From: Methylobacterium sp. J-076
Lineage (GTDB): Bacteria; Pseudomonadota; Alphaproteobacteria; Rhizobiales; Beijerinckiaceae
Assembly (NCBI RefSeq): GCF_022829405.1
Contig: NZ_JAKSXW010000133.1
Location: 248,001 to 312,000 of the forward strand
Direction: 5' to 3'
DNA: 64,000 nt
Shown one piece after another: positions 8,671 to 18,700 of this stretch. The notes below the pieces were generated by a model, which was not told where the DNA came from, made no database searches, and saw only the letters and a program-made list of their open reading frames with translations. The translations under genes were made by a program, and so were the position numbers. Within the stretch, counting starts at the first letter, position 1, and each line of letters starts with the position of its first letter.

Positions 8671-9405
8671 ATGGATGCCGCACTCAAATCCCTTTCGTAC
8701 CGCGTCGATGGCCAGACCTTGAACGGCATGCGCAATGACAATCGGCCGTTCCGTGACGGCACCGGACCCGTGGCCGAGGTCGCCCCGGAGCCGGATTCCG
8801 CGACCCGCGTGCCGGAGGGCATCGCCACCGGCCGCCCGAGCCGCGAGGAGGCCGAGGCCGCCGTGCGCACCCTGTTGCGCTGGGCCGGGGACGACCCGAC
8901 CCGCGAGGGGCTGATCGAGACGCCGGCCCGGGTGGCCAAGGCCTACGAGCAGATTTTCGCCGGCTACCGCATCGAGGCGGATTCGCTCCTGGAGCGGGTC
9001 TTCGAGGAGGTGGAGGGCTACTCGGACATCGTGCTCGTGCGCGACATCCCGTTCCACTCCCATTGCGAGCACCACATGGTGCCGTTCATGGGGCTGGCGC
9101 ACATCGCCTACTACCCGTCCAAGGGCGTGGTGGGCCTGTCGAAGCTCGCCCGGGTGGTCGATGCCTTCGCCAAGCGGCTCCAGACCCAGGAGACGATGAC
9201 GGCGCAGATCGCCGACGTCATCGAGAGCATCCTCAAGCCCCGGGGCGTGGCGGTGATGCTGGAGGCCGAGCACCTGTGCATGGCCATGCGCGGCGTGCAG
9301 AAGGCCGGCGTCTCGACCCTGACGACCCAGTTCCGCGGCGTGTTCAAGGACGCGCCGGACGAGCAGATCCGCTTCCTGACCCTCGTCCGCGGCGGAGCCA
9401 AGTAA
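8671..9405 (+). CDS. folE: GTP cyclohydrolase I
   Basis: This enzyme converts GTP to dihydroneopterin triphosphate, the first step of folate (and in methylotrophs methanopterin-type) cofactor synthesis. Zinc and active-site motifs are present: [31 protein letters not shown] and [15 protein letters not shown]. The start at 8671 (244 residues) has GGAG at a good distance. Upstream ATGs at 8611 and 8638 and a downstream one at 8728 are possible, because the first 60 residues are not conserved. Confidence 0.92.
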   Translation: MDAALKSLSYRVDGQTLNGMRNDNRPFRDGTGPVAEVAPEPDSATRVPEGIATGRPSREEAEAAVRTLLRWAGDDPTREGLIETPARVAKAYEQIFAGYRIEADSLLERVFEEVEGYSDIVLVRDIPFHSHCEHHMVPFMGLAHIAYYPSKGVVGLSKLARVVDAFAKRLQTQETMTAQIADVIESILKPRGVAVMLEAEHLCMAMRGVQKAGVSTLTTQFRGVFKDAPDEQIRFLTLVRGGAK

Positions 9406-9429
9406 GCCCCCCCGGCTTGCACCCTCGCC

Positions 9430-9885
9430 ATGTCCGAGACCGATCCCTCCCCCCTCCGGTCCTCCGGGTCCGGCATCGCCTTCCCCGAGCCCGGCAGCGC
9501 CGCCGAGGTTGAGGAGGGCACCGTCTTCACGCCCCGCTTCGACCGCGACGGGCTCATCACCTGCATCGCCGTGGATGCCGGCGACGGGCGCGTGCTCATG
9601 CTCGCCCACATGAACGCACAATCGCTGGCCCGAACCCTCGAGACCGGCGAGGCGTGGTACTGGTCGCGCTCGCGCCGCCAGCTCTGGCGCAAGGGCGCCA
9701 CCAGCGGCCAGACCCAGCGCGTCGTGGAGATGCGGACCGATTGTGACCAGGACGCCCTGTTGATCACCGTCGAGGTGGGCGGCGACGGCGGCTGCTGCCA
9801 CACGGGCCGCCGGGCCTGCTTCTACCGCACCGTCGCCCTCGACGCCGCGACCGGGCAGGTGCGGCTGCGACCGGCCGGGGAATGA
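9430..9885 (+). CDS. hisI: Phosphoribosyl-AMP cyclohydrolase
   Basis: This 151-residue enzyme opens the adenine ring of PR-AMP, the third step of histidine synthesis. Diagnostic pieces are [37 protein letters not shown], the metal-binding DCDQDALL, and the zinc segment [12 protein letters not shown]. It lies 24 bases after folE; this pairing is common in alphaproteobacteria. Its stop overlaps the start of the patatin-like gene. Confidence 0.93.
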   Translation: MSETDPSPLRSSGSGIAFPEPGSAAEVEEGTVFTPRFDRDGLITCIAVDAGDGRVLMLAHMNAQSLARTLETGEAWYWSRSRRQLWRKGATSGQTQRVVEMRTDCDQDALLITVEVGGDGGCCHTGRRACFYRTVALDAATGQVRLRPAGE

Positions 9886-10937
9886 ACCGCGTTCCGGAGC
9901 CCCGCGAGGTTCCCCACCGCCCGTTTCCCTCTCCCCCGCGGGGGGAGGCGGCGCGGATGCGTGCGGCCGAGACGGCCCGCCGGGCCGCCGGCCGCACCGA
10001 GCCCGAATTCCCGCCCGGCGCGGTGGAGCCGGTGCGCCCGGCCGAGGCCGGGCCGCGCCTGGGCCTCGCCCTCGGCGGCGGCTCGGCCCGGGGCTGGGCG
10101 CATATCGGCGTGATCCGCGCCCTGGAGGAGGCGGGCCTCGCCCCCACGGTGGTGGCGGGCTGCTCCATCGGCGCCGTGGTGGGAGCCTGCTACGCCGCGG
10201 GGCGGCTCGACCGGCTGGAGGGCTTCGCCCGCTCCCTGACCCGGGGGCGCGTCGTGCGCCTCGTGGACCCGCGCCTGCCGGGCTCGGGGCTCATCGCCGG
10301 CAACCGGCTGCGGCGGCGCCTGCTCACCGATCTCGGCGACCGCCGGATCGAAGGCCTCCGGATCGGGTTCGGCTGCGTCGCCACGGAGTTCGGCACCGGC
10401 ACGGAGGTCGCCCTCACCGAGGGGCCCCTGGTCGAGGCGGTGCGGGCCTCCTACGCCATCCCCGGCCTGTTCCCGCCGGTGGATATCGACGGCCGGTTCC
10501 TGATGGACGGCACCCTGGTCAACCCGGTGCCGGTGGCCCTCGCCCGCTCCCTCGGGGCGGACGTCGTGGTCTGCGTGAACCTCAACGGCGACACCGGCGG
10601 GCCGGTGGTCCGCGAGGTGACGGCCCCGGCCCCACGCCGGGGGATCCTCGATGCCGTCCGGGGGCGCCTGCCCGGCCTCGCCCGCACGCCGCCGGAGGCC
10701 CCCCTGCCGGGCATCGCCCGGGTGGTGCTCGACGCGTTCAACATCACCCAGAACCGCATCTCCCGCGCCCGCCTGGAGCGCGACCCGCCGGACGTGGCCA
10801 TCGGCCCCGACGTGGCCGCCTTCGGCCTGTTCGACTTCCACCGGGCGGAGGACGGCATCGCGCTGGGCTACCACGCCGCCCGGACGGCCCTACCGCAGAT
10901 CCGCGCCGCGCTGGAAGGCGCCGCCGCGCGGGTGTGA
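9882..10937 (+). CDS. Patatin-like phospholipase family protein (RssA type)
   Basis: This is a 351-residue serine acylhydrolase. After a variable first 45 residues comes the oxyanion loop [17 protein letters not shown], the nucleophile elbow [10 protein letters not shown], and the catalytic aspartate region [13 protein letters not shown], where the usual DGG is DGT. The start overlaps the hisI stop (ATGA). The substrate is probably a membrane lipid. Confidence 0.87.
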   Translation: MNRVPEPREVPHRPFPSPPRGEAARMRAAETARRAAGRTEPEFPPGAVEPVRPAEAGPRLGLALGGGSARGWAHIGVIRALEEAGLAPTVVAGCSIGAVVGACYAAGRLDRLEGFARSLTRGRVVRLVDPRLPGSGLIAGNRLRRRLLTDLGDRRIEGLRIGFGCVATEFGTGTEVALTEGPLVEAVRASYAIPGLFPPVDIDGRFLMDGTLVNPVPVALARSLGADVVVCVNLNGDTGGPVVREVTAPAPRRGILDAVRGRLPGLARTPPEAPLPGIARVVLDAFNITQNRISRARLERDPPDVAIGPDVAAFGLFDFHRAEDGIALGYHAARTALPQIRAALEGAAARV

Positions 10938-11078
10938 GCGGGAGGCCGCGAGGTCCTCCTCGTTAAAACGCCTTGGGAAAACCGTCATCCTTGAGGATCT
11001 CCTCGGCGGTGTGCTCCACCTGCGTGTTGTCGGCACGTTTTCTGGATAACTCTGGATCGTGAGGCTCGACGCGCTCTC

Positions 11079-11180
11079 CTCCCCCTTGTGGGGAGGAGTG
11101 GGAGGTGGGGGTGGTTCAGGAGGCACCGCCGAGCCTTCTCCGGCACCACCCCCACCCCTACCCCTCCCCACAAGGGGGAG
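11079..11180. repeat. Long inverted repeat element, 18-bp perfect arms
   Basis: The arms are CTCCCCCTTGTGGGGAGG (11079-11096) and its exact complement (11163-11180), with further pairing inside (GGTGGGGGTGG against CCACCCCCACC). The transcript would fold into one long hairpin. This is a dispersed intergenic element in style, lying in a stretch from 10938 to 11432 in which I see no gene. Confidence 0.75.
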
Positions 11181-11432
11181 GGGACCCGTACAGAGCCGTG
11201 GGGACACCCGATCCAAGGTATGCAGAAAACTCTTCAGGGGCGCTGAAACGCCGTTTGGTGATCGGGCCTCGCCAGATCTCGTGCGAGCCCTTTTTCCCGG
11301 CCGACGAAAACGCAGCCTGACGAGCACGGAGTGCGGCGCACACCGCGCCGCAAGCGAACGCAACGCCGCCCCAGACACGACGAAGCCGCCCAAAGGCGGC
11401 TTGTCGTTTGTCGATCGTCTGGTTGGGAAAAC

Positions 11433-11507
11433 TGGAGCGGGCGAAGGGATTCGAACCCTCGACCCCAACCTTGGCAAGGTTGTGCTCTACCCCTGAGCTA
11501 CACCCGC
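11433..11507 (-). tRNA. tRNA-Gly(GCC)
   Basis: This 75-nt gene has encoded CCA. GCGGGTG pairs with CGCCCGC, the anticodon arm is AACCT-TGCCAAG-type with anticodon GCC, and the T arm is GAGGGTTCGAATCCC. No intron is present. Confidence 0.95.
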
Positions 11508-11617
11508 TCACTATGCCGAGCCACCGCAGAAGTCCGTCTCCGGAAGTCCGTGCCGGCGGCCCCCGGCGGCGCTCTCTAAACACCATTCCGGCGGGGGACG
11601 CAAGCCCGTTTCTCACC

Positions 11618-12082
11618 TCACCAATGCGATCCCGGCAAAAGGCCTTCCCGGAGCTCGCGCAGACGGGCCAGCGTCGCGCGGGTGGTGCCCTCCGGCAGGG
11701 AATCGGGGTGGAAGAAGCCGCTCTCGGCGATCTCCCTGTCGGGCGCCTTCGGCCGCAGCAGCGTGAAGGCCGGGGCCAGGAAGACGGCGACGTGGTCCCG
11801 GGCGGCACCCGCCGTGTGGTGGAACAGCCCGAGCAGGCGCAGCGGCGCGTCCGGGCGGATCTCCGCCTCCTCGCGGAATTCCCGCACCATGGCGTCGTGG
11901 GCCGCCTCGCCCCGCTCGACGCCGCCGCCGGGCAGGTGCCAGCCGGCGACATAGGTGTGGCGCACGAGGCACACCCGGCCCTCGCCGTCGAGGGCGATGC
12001 CCCGCACGCCGAGGGTGACGCCCCGCGTGGCGAGGGCGCCGAGGAGGAAGAGGCGCCGGAACGCCGGGCGGTCGAGGAGCAT
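11618..12082 (-). CDS. NUDIX hydrolase
   Basis: This 154-residue protein contains a Nudix box: GWHLPGGGVERGEAAHDAMVREFREEAEI, with the REFREEAE metal-binding helix. It hydrolyses a nucleoside diphosphate linked to another group; the substrate is unknown. It is nine bases downstream of the FAH-family gene on the same strand. The ATG at 12082 is the first in frame after the upstream stop. Confidence 0.85.
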   Translation of the reverse strand: MLLDRPAFRRLFLLGALATRGVTLGVRGIALDGEGRVCLVRHTYVAGWHLPGGGVERGEAAHDAMVREFREEAEIRPDAPLRLLGLFHHTAGAARDHVAVFLAPAFTLLRPKAPDREIAESGFFHPDSLPEGTTRATLARLRELREGLLPGSHW

Positions 12083-12090
12083 CCGGCCGG

Positions 12091-12786
12091 TCAGACGACG
12101 TCGAGGGCGATCTCGCCGAGACCCGCCACCGCCGCGACCATGCGCTGCCCACGCCCCACCGGGCCGACGCCGGAGGGCGTGCCGGTGAAGATGAGGTCGC
12201 CGGGCTGCAGGGCGAAATAGGTGGAGAGGTAGGCGATCTGCTCGGCCACCGACCAGATCATGTCGGCGAGGTCGCCCTTCTGGCGCACGGTGCCATCGAC
12301 GGAGAGGGTGATCGCTCCCTTGGCCGGGTGCCCCACCAGGGAGACCGGATGGAGCGCGCCGACCGGGCCGGAGAAATCGGCCGCCTTGCCGAGGTCCCAG
12401 GGCCGGGCCATCGCCTTGGCCTCGTCCTGCAGGTCGCGCCGGGTCATGTCGAGGCCGATCGCGTAGCCGTAGACCTGTTCGAGGGCGGCCTCGACCGGGA
12501 TGTCGGTGCCCCCGCCGCTGAGCGCGGCCACCATCTCCACCTCGAAATGATAGTTCGCGGTCTTGGGCGGGTAGGGGTGGGCGGTGGGCTCGGGGCCGAC
12601 GACCTGGAGGGCGTCCGCGGGCTTCATGAAGAAGAAAGGCGGCTCGCGGTCCGGGTCCGCGCCCATCTCGCGGGCATGGGCGGCGTAGTTGCGCCCGACG
12701 CAATAGACCCGCCGCACGGGGAAGAAATCCTGGCTGCCGACGATCGACAGCGTGGTCCGGGGCGGATTCTGGATGACGGACAGCAT
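12091..12786 (-). CDS. Fumarylacetoacetate hydrolase family protein
   Basis: This 231-residue protein is a single FAH-domain enzyme (acylpyruvase or hydratase type). Motifs are VYCVGRNYAAHAREMG, PFFFMKPADALQ, the metal-binding HFEVEMVAAL, and GDLIFTGTPSGVGPV. The likely substrate is an acylpyruvate or oxaloacetate-like compound. GAGG sits eight bases before the ATG at 12786. Confidence 0.88.
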   Translation of the reverse strand: MLSVIQNPPRTTLSIVGSQDFFPVRRVYCVGRNYAAHAREMGADPDREPPFFFMKPADALQVVGPEPTAHPYPPKTANYHFEVEMVAALSGGGTDIPVEAALEQVYGYAIGLDMTRRDLQDEAKAMARPWDLGKAADFSGPVGALHPVSLVGHPAKGAITLSVDGTVRQKGDLADMIWSVAEQIAYLSTYFALQPGDLIFTGTPSGVGPVGRGQRMVAAVAGLGEIALDVV

Positions 12787-12916
12787 CGGGATCCTCGGTC
12801 GTTCGCGCCCTCTCCGGCAGCCGGGCTGCCGCGGGCCAGCCCTGTTGTAAGGCATCCGCCCCGGGCCGCCATCCGCCGGGCTTGCTGCGCGGGGGAAGTG
12901 GCGCAAGATTCATGCG

Positions 12917-14353
12917 ATGCCTCAGCCTGCTGCCTCCGATCTCCTGTCCGCCCTGCGCGGCGCCCTGGGCGAACGCCATGTCCTGACCGACCCCGACCTC
13001 GTGGCCCCGTATCTCACCGAGCGGCGCGGCCTCTACACGGGCGCGACGCCCGCCGTCCTGCGGCCCGGCTCGACGGCGGAGGTGGCGGCCGCGGTGACCC
13101 TCTGTGCCGCCGCCGGGGTGCCCTTCGTGGCGCAGGGCGGCAATACCGGGCTGACCGGCGGCGGCGTCCCGCAGGGGGCGGTCGTCATCTCCCTGGAGCG
13201 GCTGGCCGCCGTGCGGGCGCTCGATCCGGTGGGCGCCACGATCACCGTGGGGGCCGGGGCGATCCTGGCGCAGGTGCAGGAGGCGGCGGACGCGGCGGGG
13301 ATGCTGTTCCCCCTCACCTACGCCTCCCGGGGCTCCGCGCGGATCGGCGGCGGCATCGCCACCAACGCGGGCGGCCTCAACGTGCTGGCCTACGGCAACG
13401 CCCGGGAGCTGGTGCTGGGCCTCGAGGTCGTGCTGCCCGACGGCCGCGTCTGGGACGGGCTGAAGGCCCTGCGGAAGGACAATGCCGGCTACGACCTGAA
13501 GCAGCTCTTCATCGGCTCCGAGGGGACGCTGGGCATCGTCACGGCCGCCGTGCTGCGCCTGTTCCCGAAGCCGCGCTCCACGGGCGTCGCCTTCGTCGGC
13601 CTCGCCTCGGCGCAGGCCGCCCTCGACCTGTTCGTCTTCCTGCGCGACAGGGCCGACCGGGACCTCACCGCCTTCGAGTACATGCCTCCCTTCGCCCTGG
13701 AGATCGCCCTGCGCCACACCGCGGGCGCGGTCCGGCCGCTGGCGCAGGAGCACGGCGCCTACGCCCTCATCGAGGTCTCGTCCTGCCGGCCGGGATCGGA
13801 CATGCGCCGCGATCTCGAAACCGCCCTGGGGGAGGCGCTGGAGGCGGGGCTGATCGGCGATGCCGCCATCGCCACCGGCGCGGCGCGGGCCGAGGCCCTG
13901 TGGGGCCTGCGGGAGGCGGTGCCGGGGGCGCAGACCCGCGAGGGCGGCTCGATCAAGCACGACGTCTCAGTGCCGCTGGCCCGGCTGCCGGACTTCCTCG
14001 CGCGGGCGGAGGCCGCCTGCCTCGCCGCGATGCCCGGCCTGCGGCCCTGCGGCTTCGGGCATTTCGGCGACGGCAACATCCACTTCAATCTCAGCCAGCC
14101 CGTGGGGATGGACCGGGCGGAGTTCCTGACGCACTGGAGCCGGTTCAACCGGATCGTTCACGACATCGTGTACGAGTTCGGCGGCTCCATCGCGGCCGAG
14201 CACGGGGTGGGCCTGATCAAGCGCGACGAGCTGGCCCGCTACACCCCGCCGGTCGCCCTCGCGATGATGCGCAGCCTCAAGGCGGCCCTCGATCCGCGGG
14301 GCCTGCTCAATCCGGGAAAGGTCGTCCCGCCCGGGGACGGGCCGGCCCTGTGA
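12917..14353 (+). CDS. FAD-binding oxidoreductase, GlcD/D-2-hydroxyacid dehydrogenase type
   Basis: This 478-residue flavoprotein has the PCMH FAD site (FVAQGGNTGLTGGGVPQGAVV, then IGGGIATNAGGLNVLAYG and GSEGTLGIVTAAVLRLFPKP) and the C-terminal substrate domain with GFGHFGDGNIHFNLSQP and EHGVGLIKR. It oxidises a D-2-hydroxy acid. It is divergent from the FAH-family gene. Confidence 0.88.
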   Translation: MPQPAASDLLSALRGALGERHVLTDPDLVAPYLTERRGLYTGATPAVLRPGSTAEVAAAVTLCAAAGVPFVAQGGNTGLTGGGVPQGAVVISLERLAAVRALDPVGATITVGAGAILAQVQEAADAAGMLFPLTYASRGSARIGGGIATNAGGLNVLAYGNARELVLGLEVVLPDGRVWDGLKALRKDNAGYDLKQLFIGSEGTLGIVTAAVLRLFPKPRSTGVAFVGLASAQAALDLFVFLRDRADRDLTAFEYMPPFALEIALRHTAGAVRPLAQEHGAYALIEVSSCRPGSDMRRDLETALGEALEAGLIGDAAIATGAARAEALWGLREAVPGAQTREGGSIKHDVSVPLARLPDFLARAEAACLAAMPGLRPCGFGHFGDGNIHFNLSQPVGMDRAEFLTHWSRFNRIVHDIVYEFGGSIAAEHGVGLIKRDELARYTPPVALAMMRSLKAALDPRGLLNPGKVVPPGDGPAL

Positions 14354-14597
14354 CAAGCCGCGACTTTTGTGCAGCGCGCCATAATTCGGCTCGCGTGAGG
14401 GGGGATGACGAGGGGGCGGCGGGCAGGCCCGCCGCAATCGAACCGAGGCGTTAACTCGCTGTTCAGGCTTCGATCCGACTTTCTAAGAGCGACGCGGCCA
14501 CGACCTCGAAATTCAGGCCCGCCCCTTGCATCCCGCCACGGGTGTTTCGCAGTTGCGAGACGATCCGTCGAGCGTCACCGATCCGGAGTCCCCCCGC

Positions 14598-14894
14598 ATG
14601 CCCTCCTCCCTGGCCCGCGTGCAGACCGCCGAGGCGAGCCGCTACCTCCAGCAGCTCTGCCGCCACTGGAGCCATAAGTTCGATGTGGAGGCCACGGCCG
14701 ACCACGGCACGGTGCCGTTCGGGGCGGACCGGGTCTGCACCCTCAACGCCGAGCCCGACGCCCTTGTGATGCGCATCGAGAGCGCCGATCCGGTCAACCT
14801 CACCCGCCTGGAGAACGTGGTCTCGGACCACCTCCTGCGCTTCGCCTTCCGCGAAGGGCTCGGCGACATCCGCTGGTCGCGCGCCGTCGCCTGA
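14598..14894 (+). CDS. DUF2218 domain protein
   Basis: This 98-residue protein carries the family pattern (RYLQQLCRHWSHKFDVEATADHGTVPFG and NLTRLENVVSDHLLRFAFRE). Members are small cytosolic proteins sometimes linked with siderophore or iron genes, but no function is established. It converges on hslV. Confidence 0.85.
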   Translation: MPSSLARVQTAEASRYLQQLCRHWSHKFDVEATADHGTVPFGADRVCTLNAEPDALVMRIESADPVNLTRLENVVSDHLLRFAFREGLGDIRWSRAVA

Positions 14895-14906
14895 GGCGGA
14901 ACGGGC

Positions 14907-15476
14907 CTACTGCGCCACCTCGTCCAGCGCCTCGATGACGAGGTTGCCGTTCGTGTAGACGCAGATCTCCGCGGCGATGCCCATCGCCCGGCGGACGATC
15001 TCCTCCGCATCCATGGGGCCGTCCTCCAGGGCGCGGGCGGCGGCGAGGGCGTAGTTGCCCCCCGAGCCGATGGCCATTACGCCGCATTCGGGTTCCAGCA
15101 CGTCGCCGGAGCCCGACAGGAGCAGGCTCACGTCCTTGTCGGCCACCAGCATCATCGCCTCCAGGCGGCGGAGGTAGCGGTCGGTCCGCCAGTCCTTCGT
15201 CAGCTCGACGCAGGCGCGGGTGAGCTGGCCGGGATACTGCTCCAGCTTGCCTTCCAGCCGCTCGAACAGGGTGAATGCGTCGGCCGTCGCGCCCGCGAAG
15301 CCGCCGATCACCGTGCCCTTGGCCAGCCGCCGCACCTTGCGGGCGTTGCCCTTCACGATGGTCTGGCCGAGGCTGACCTGCCCGTCGCCGCCGATGACGA
15401 CGCGGCCGCCCTTCCTGACCATCAGGATCGTGGTGGCGTGCATGCTGGGCGGCCCGCCCCGGTCGTCGTGGCTCAC
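14907..15476 (-). CDS. hslV: ATP-dependent protease proteolytic subunit HslV
   Basis: HslV is the threonine protease ring of the HslUV complex. The sequence has the catalytic N-terminal threonines ([12 protein letters not shown]), [39 protein letters not shown] and [14 protein letters not shown]. The GTG at 15476 gives the short leader usual in alphaproteobacteria; an ATG at 15443 would begin directly with MHATTIL. No hslU follows: the next gene on this strand belongs to queuosine synthesis. Confidence 0.93.
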   Translation of the reverse strand: MSHDDRGGPPSMHATTILMVRKGGRVVIGGDGQVSLGQTIVKGNARKVRRLAKGTVIGGFAGATADAFTLFERLEGKLEQYPGQLTRACVELTKDWRTDRYLRRLEAMMLVADKDVSLLLSGSGDVLEPECGVMAIGSGGNYALAAARALEDGPMDAEEIVRRAMGIAAEICVYTNGNLVIEALDEVAQ

Positions 15477-15652
15477 GTCTCGGCTCCGGCTGTGTGATGG
15501 GCCGCAGATGGGGAGGATTTCCCCCCGCGTCCAGCGCCATTCTCGCTCACCCCGCCGGCGACGCGCGAACTTCCCGCCACCGTCGTCACTGCGGGCGCCG
15601 CGCGGCAACCCGAGGATGCGCCACCGCCGGGATCCGCTGCGCCCGCGAGGGA

Positions 15653-16801
15653 TCACGCCCGGCGGGATGCCAGCGCCCATTCCTCGCGCACATGCCCGTC
15701 CGCCTCGCCCGCCCCGTAGCGGCGGTGCAGCTCCGCAAACGCCGCCCCGTCGAGGAGGCGCCCGCAGGCCCAGACGGCCATGCCGCGGACCAGGGGCGAG
15801 GCGTCGCCGAGGCGCTCCACCGCCGCGTCGGCGAGGCCGGGCTCGCCCGAGTTGCCTACGGCGATCATCACGTTGCGCAGGAACCGGTCGCGCCCCGTGC
15901 GCTTCACGGGGGTGCCGGCGAACAGGCGGCGGAACCCGCCATCGTCGAGGGCGGCGAGGCGGCGCAGGTCCGGGGCGGCGAGGTCGTCCCGGGCGGCGAG
16001 GCGCGTCTCCGCCGCCTGCCGGGCGAACTTGTTCCAGGGGCAGACGGCGAGGCAGTCGTCGCAGCCGAACACCCGGTTGCCCATGGCGACCCGGAACTCG
16101 GCCGGGATCGGCCCCGGGTGCTCGATGGTGAGGTACGAGATGCAGCGGCGGGCATCGAGGCGGTAGGGCGCGGGCAGCGCATCCGTGGGGCAGATGTCGA
16201 GGCAGGCCCGGCAGGAGCCGCAATGATCCTGCCCCGGCGGGTCGGGCGCGAACTCGGCGCTCGTGTAGATCGCCCCCAGCAGCAGCCAGTTGCCGGCCTC
16301 GCGGGAGATCAGCACCGTATGCTTGCCCTGCCAGCCGAGCCCCGCCGCCTCCGCCAGGGCCTTCTCCATGACGGGGGCCGTGTCGCAGAAGACCTTCACC
16401 CGGGCATCGCCCCGGGCCGACAGGAAGCCGCCGAGTTCCTTCAGCTTGCCCTTCAAGACTTCGTGATAATCCCGCCGTTGGGCGTAGGCGGCGATGGCGG
16501 CGCGGTCGCGCCGGGCGAGGACGGCCAGGGGATCCTCCTCCGGCCGGTAGCTCATGGCCAGGACGAGGATGCTGCGCACCCCCGGCCACAGGCCCACGGG
16601 CCGGGCGCGCTGGTCCGCCCGCTCCTCCATCCAGGCCATGGTGCCGTGGGCGCCCTCCGAGAGCCATTGCGCGAGGCGCTCGGGCAGGTCCGGGACGCGG
16701 TCGGGCCGGGTGATGCGCAGGCCGCAGAAGCCCAGGTGCCGCGCGCGGTCCTCGACCAGCCGGCGCAGGTCCGGGCCGTGGTGGATGCGCCGTGCGCTCA
16801 G
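15653..16801 (-). CDS. queG: Epoxyqueuosine reductase
   Basis: QueG reduces epoxyqueuosine to queuosine in tRNA with cobalamin and two [4Fe-4S] clusters. Motifs are [37 protein letters not shown] and [13 protein letters not shown], followed by a HEAT-like tail. Family sequence ([23 protein letters not shown]) extends upstream of the first ATG at 16639 to about 16790, yet this stretch has no ATG, GTG or TTG. I propose a CTG start at 16801 that overlaps the GST stop (CTGA). A conventional annotation would start at 16639. Confidence 0.85.
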   Translation of the reverse strand: MSARRIHHGPDLRRLVEDRARHLGFCGLRITRPDRVPDLPERLAQWLSEGAHGTMAWMEERADQRARPVGLWPGVRSILVLAMSYRPEEDPLAVLARRDRAAIAAYAQRRDYHEVLKGKLKELGGFLSARGDARVKVFCDTAPVMEKALAEAAGLGWQGKHTVLISREAGNWLLLGAIYTSAEFAPDPPGQDHCGSCRACLDICPTDALPAPYRLDARRCISYLTIEHPGPIPAEFRVAMGNRVFGCDDCLAVCPWNKFARQAAETRLAARDDLAAPDLRRLAALDDGGFRRLFAGTPVKRTGRDRFLRNVMIAVGNSGEPGLADAAVERLGDASPLVRGMAVWACGRLLDGAAFAELHRRYGAGEADGHVREEWALASRRA

Positions 16802-17490
16802 AAATCGAGATCCGCGTAATGGGCCGCGGGCGGCATGCCGGCCACCCGGTCGGCGAGGAGGCTGCGGAAGGAGGGGCGCGACTTCACCCGCGCGTACCAG
16901 TTGCGCGCCATCTCGTCCTCCTCCCAGGGCACGTCGCCCAGGTAGTCGACGCAGGAGAGGTGGGCGGCGGCGGCCAGGTCGGCATAGGACAGGTCGTCGC
17001 CCGCGAGCCAGCGGCGGCGGGCGATGAGATAGCCGATGTATTTCAAGTGGTAACGCACGTTGGTGCGGGCGGCGCGGATGGCGTTCATGTCCGGCGGTCC
17101 GCCGCCCTGGTGTGCGGACATGAACCGCTTGGCGATCTTCTCGGCCACCAGATAGCCCGTCACCTCGCCCTCGAACTTCACGAGGAACCAGTCCAGCAGG
17201 CGGCGCACCTCCACCCGGCCGGTGGGATCCTCCGGCAGGAGGCGGCGCCCGCTGAGGCCGAGCCCGCGGGTCTCGTCGAGGTATTCCGCGATGATGCCCG
17301 CGCCGGGCACGACGGTGCCGGACTGTTCCAGCAGCACGGGCGTGGTCCCGGCCGGGTTGATGAGCAGGAACTCGTCGCGCCGGTCCCAGGCGCGCTCCTC
17401 GATCAGGGTCGGTTCGAGACCCATCTCGGCCAGGATCAGCCGGACGAAGCGGGAATTGGCGCAGAAGGGAAAGTGATAGAGGTTCGCCAT
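16798..17490 (-). CDS. Glutathione S-transferase family protein
   Basis: This is a 230-residue protein with an N-terminal thioredoxin-like fold ([37 protein letters not shown]) and a helical C-terminal domain ([25 protein letters not shown]). Its end overlaps the proposed start of queG, so the two form a coupled pair, as seen in other alphaproteobacteria. Confidence 0.87.
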   Translation of the reverse strand: MANLYHFPFCANSRFVRLILAEMGLEPTLIEERAWDRRDEFLLINPAGTTPVLLEQSGTVVPGAGIIAEYLDETRGLGLSGRRLLPEDPTGRVEVRRLLDWFLVKFEGEVTGYLVAEKIAKRFMSAHQGGGPPDMNAIRAARTNVRYHLKYIGYLIARRRWLAGDDLSYADLAAAAHLSCVDYLGDVPWEEDEMARNWYARVKSRPSFRSLLADRVAGMPPAAHYADLDF

Positions 17491-17731
17491 CGAAGCCGCG
17501 GAGGGGACAGAACGGTCACTTGACGGTCACTTCGGCGCGGGGCTCCCTCTCGCGCCGTCCGCCCCATCGGACAGGGCTTCGGGTGAAGCGTTATTGCCCG
17601 TTTCTTGCCGCCCCCTTAACACGTGCCGCCCAACACGGTAACCGCCCGTCAACCCTGATCGGCGATGGCTCCGGGCGGACGACACAAGGGCGGCGCCTTC
17701 CGTGCGTGCGCCGGAAGGCGCGAGGCGAAGC

Positions 17732-18535
17732 ATGGATCCGATCAGCATCGGCAAGGCGGTACTGCTCGGCTTGGTGGAAGGCGCGACGGAGTTCATCCCC
17801 GTCTCCTCCACCGGCCACCAGCTCCTGGTCGGCCACTTCATCGGCTTCCACTCGCCCAACAACACCTTCGAGGTGCTGATCCAGCTCGGCGCGATCCTGG
17901 CGATCCTGCTGGTCTATTTCCGGCGCCTGCTCGGCATCGCCACCGCCCTGCCGCACAACCCCCAGGCCCGCCGGTTCGTCCTCGGCATCCTCATCGCCTT
18001 CCTGCCCGCGGCGATCATCGGCGGCCTCTTCTCGAAGCTGATCAAGGCCTACCTGTTCAACCCCTGGATCGTCTGCGCCACCCTCGTGGCCGGCGGCCTC
18101 GTCCTCCTCGTGGTGGACGACACCGACCTCGAGGTGAAGAAGACCGACGTCTACGACTTCACCCTGCCGATGGACTTCAAGATCGGCATCTTCCAGTGCC
18201 TCGCGATGATCCCCGGCGTGTCGCGCTCGGGGGCGACCATCGTCGGCGCGATGCTGATGGGCGCCGACAAGCGGTCGGCCACGGAGTTCTCGTTCTACCT
18301 TGCCATGCCGACCATGGCCGGCGCCTTCGCCAAGGACCTGCTCGACAACTACAAGAACCTGTCGAGCAACGATGTCGGGCTGATCGCGATCGGCTTCGTC
18401 GTCTCCTTCATCTCGGCGCTGTTCGTGGTGCGGGTGCTCCTCGACTACGTGTCCCGGCACGGCTTCCGCCTGTTCGCGTGGTGGCGCATCATCGTCGGCG
18501 CGCTCGGCCTGGCGGGCCTCATCATCCTCGGCTGA
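17732..18535 (+). CDS. uppP: Undecaprenyl-diphosphate phosphatase
   Basis: This 267-residue integral membrane enzyme recycles the lipid carrier of cell-wall synthesis. Both signatures are present: [19 protein letters not shown] and [17 protein letters not shown], among about eight hydrophobic helices. The ATG at 17732 has GAGG at a good distance. Confidence 0.95.
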   Translation: MDPISIGKAVLLGLVEGATEFIPVSSTGHQLLVGHFIGFHSPNNTFEVLIQLGAILAILLVYFRRLLGIATALPHNPQARRFVLGILIAFLPAAIIGGLFSKLIKAYLFNPWIVCATLVAGGLVLLVVDDTDLEVKKTDVYDFTLPMDFKIGIFQCLAMIPGVSRSGATIVGAMLMGADKRSATEFSFYLAMPTMAGAFAKDLLDNYKNLSSNDVGLIAIGFVVSFISALFVVRVLLDYVSRHGFRLFAWWRIIVGALGLAGLIILG

Positions 18536-18700
18536 CCGGAAAAGCGGCCTTCCGGGGAATTGCATCGGAACGGGTTGCGTGCGACGCAGCAGCGGAACGA
18601 CCGCGGCAGTTGAACCGCGGCGCATCCACGACGCTGCGACGCGCGCTCCCGCGGGCTCACCCCCCGCGTGGCGTGCCTTGAGGGGGGCTCGGCCGAACCG

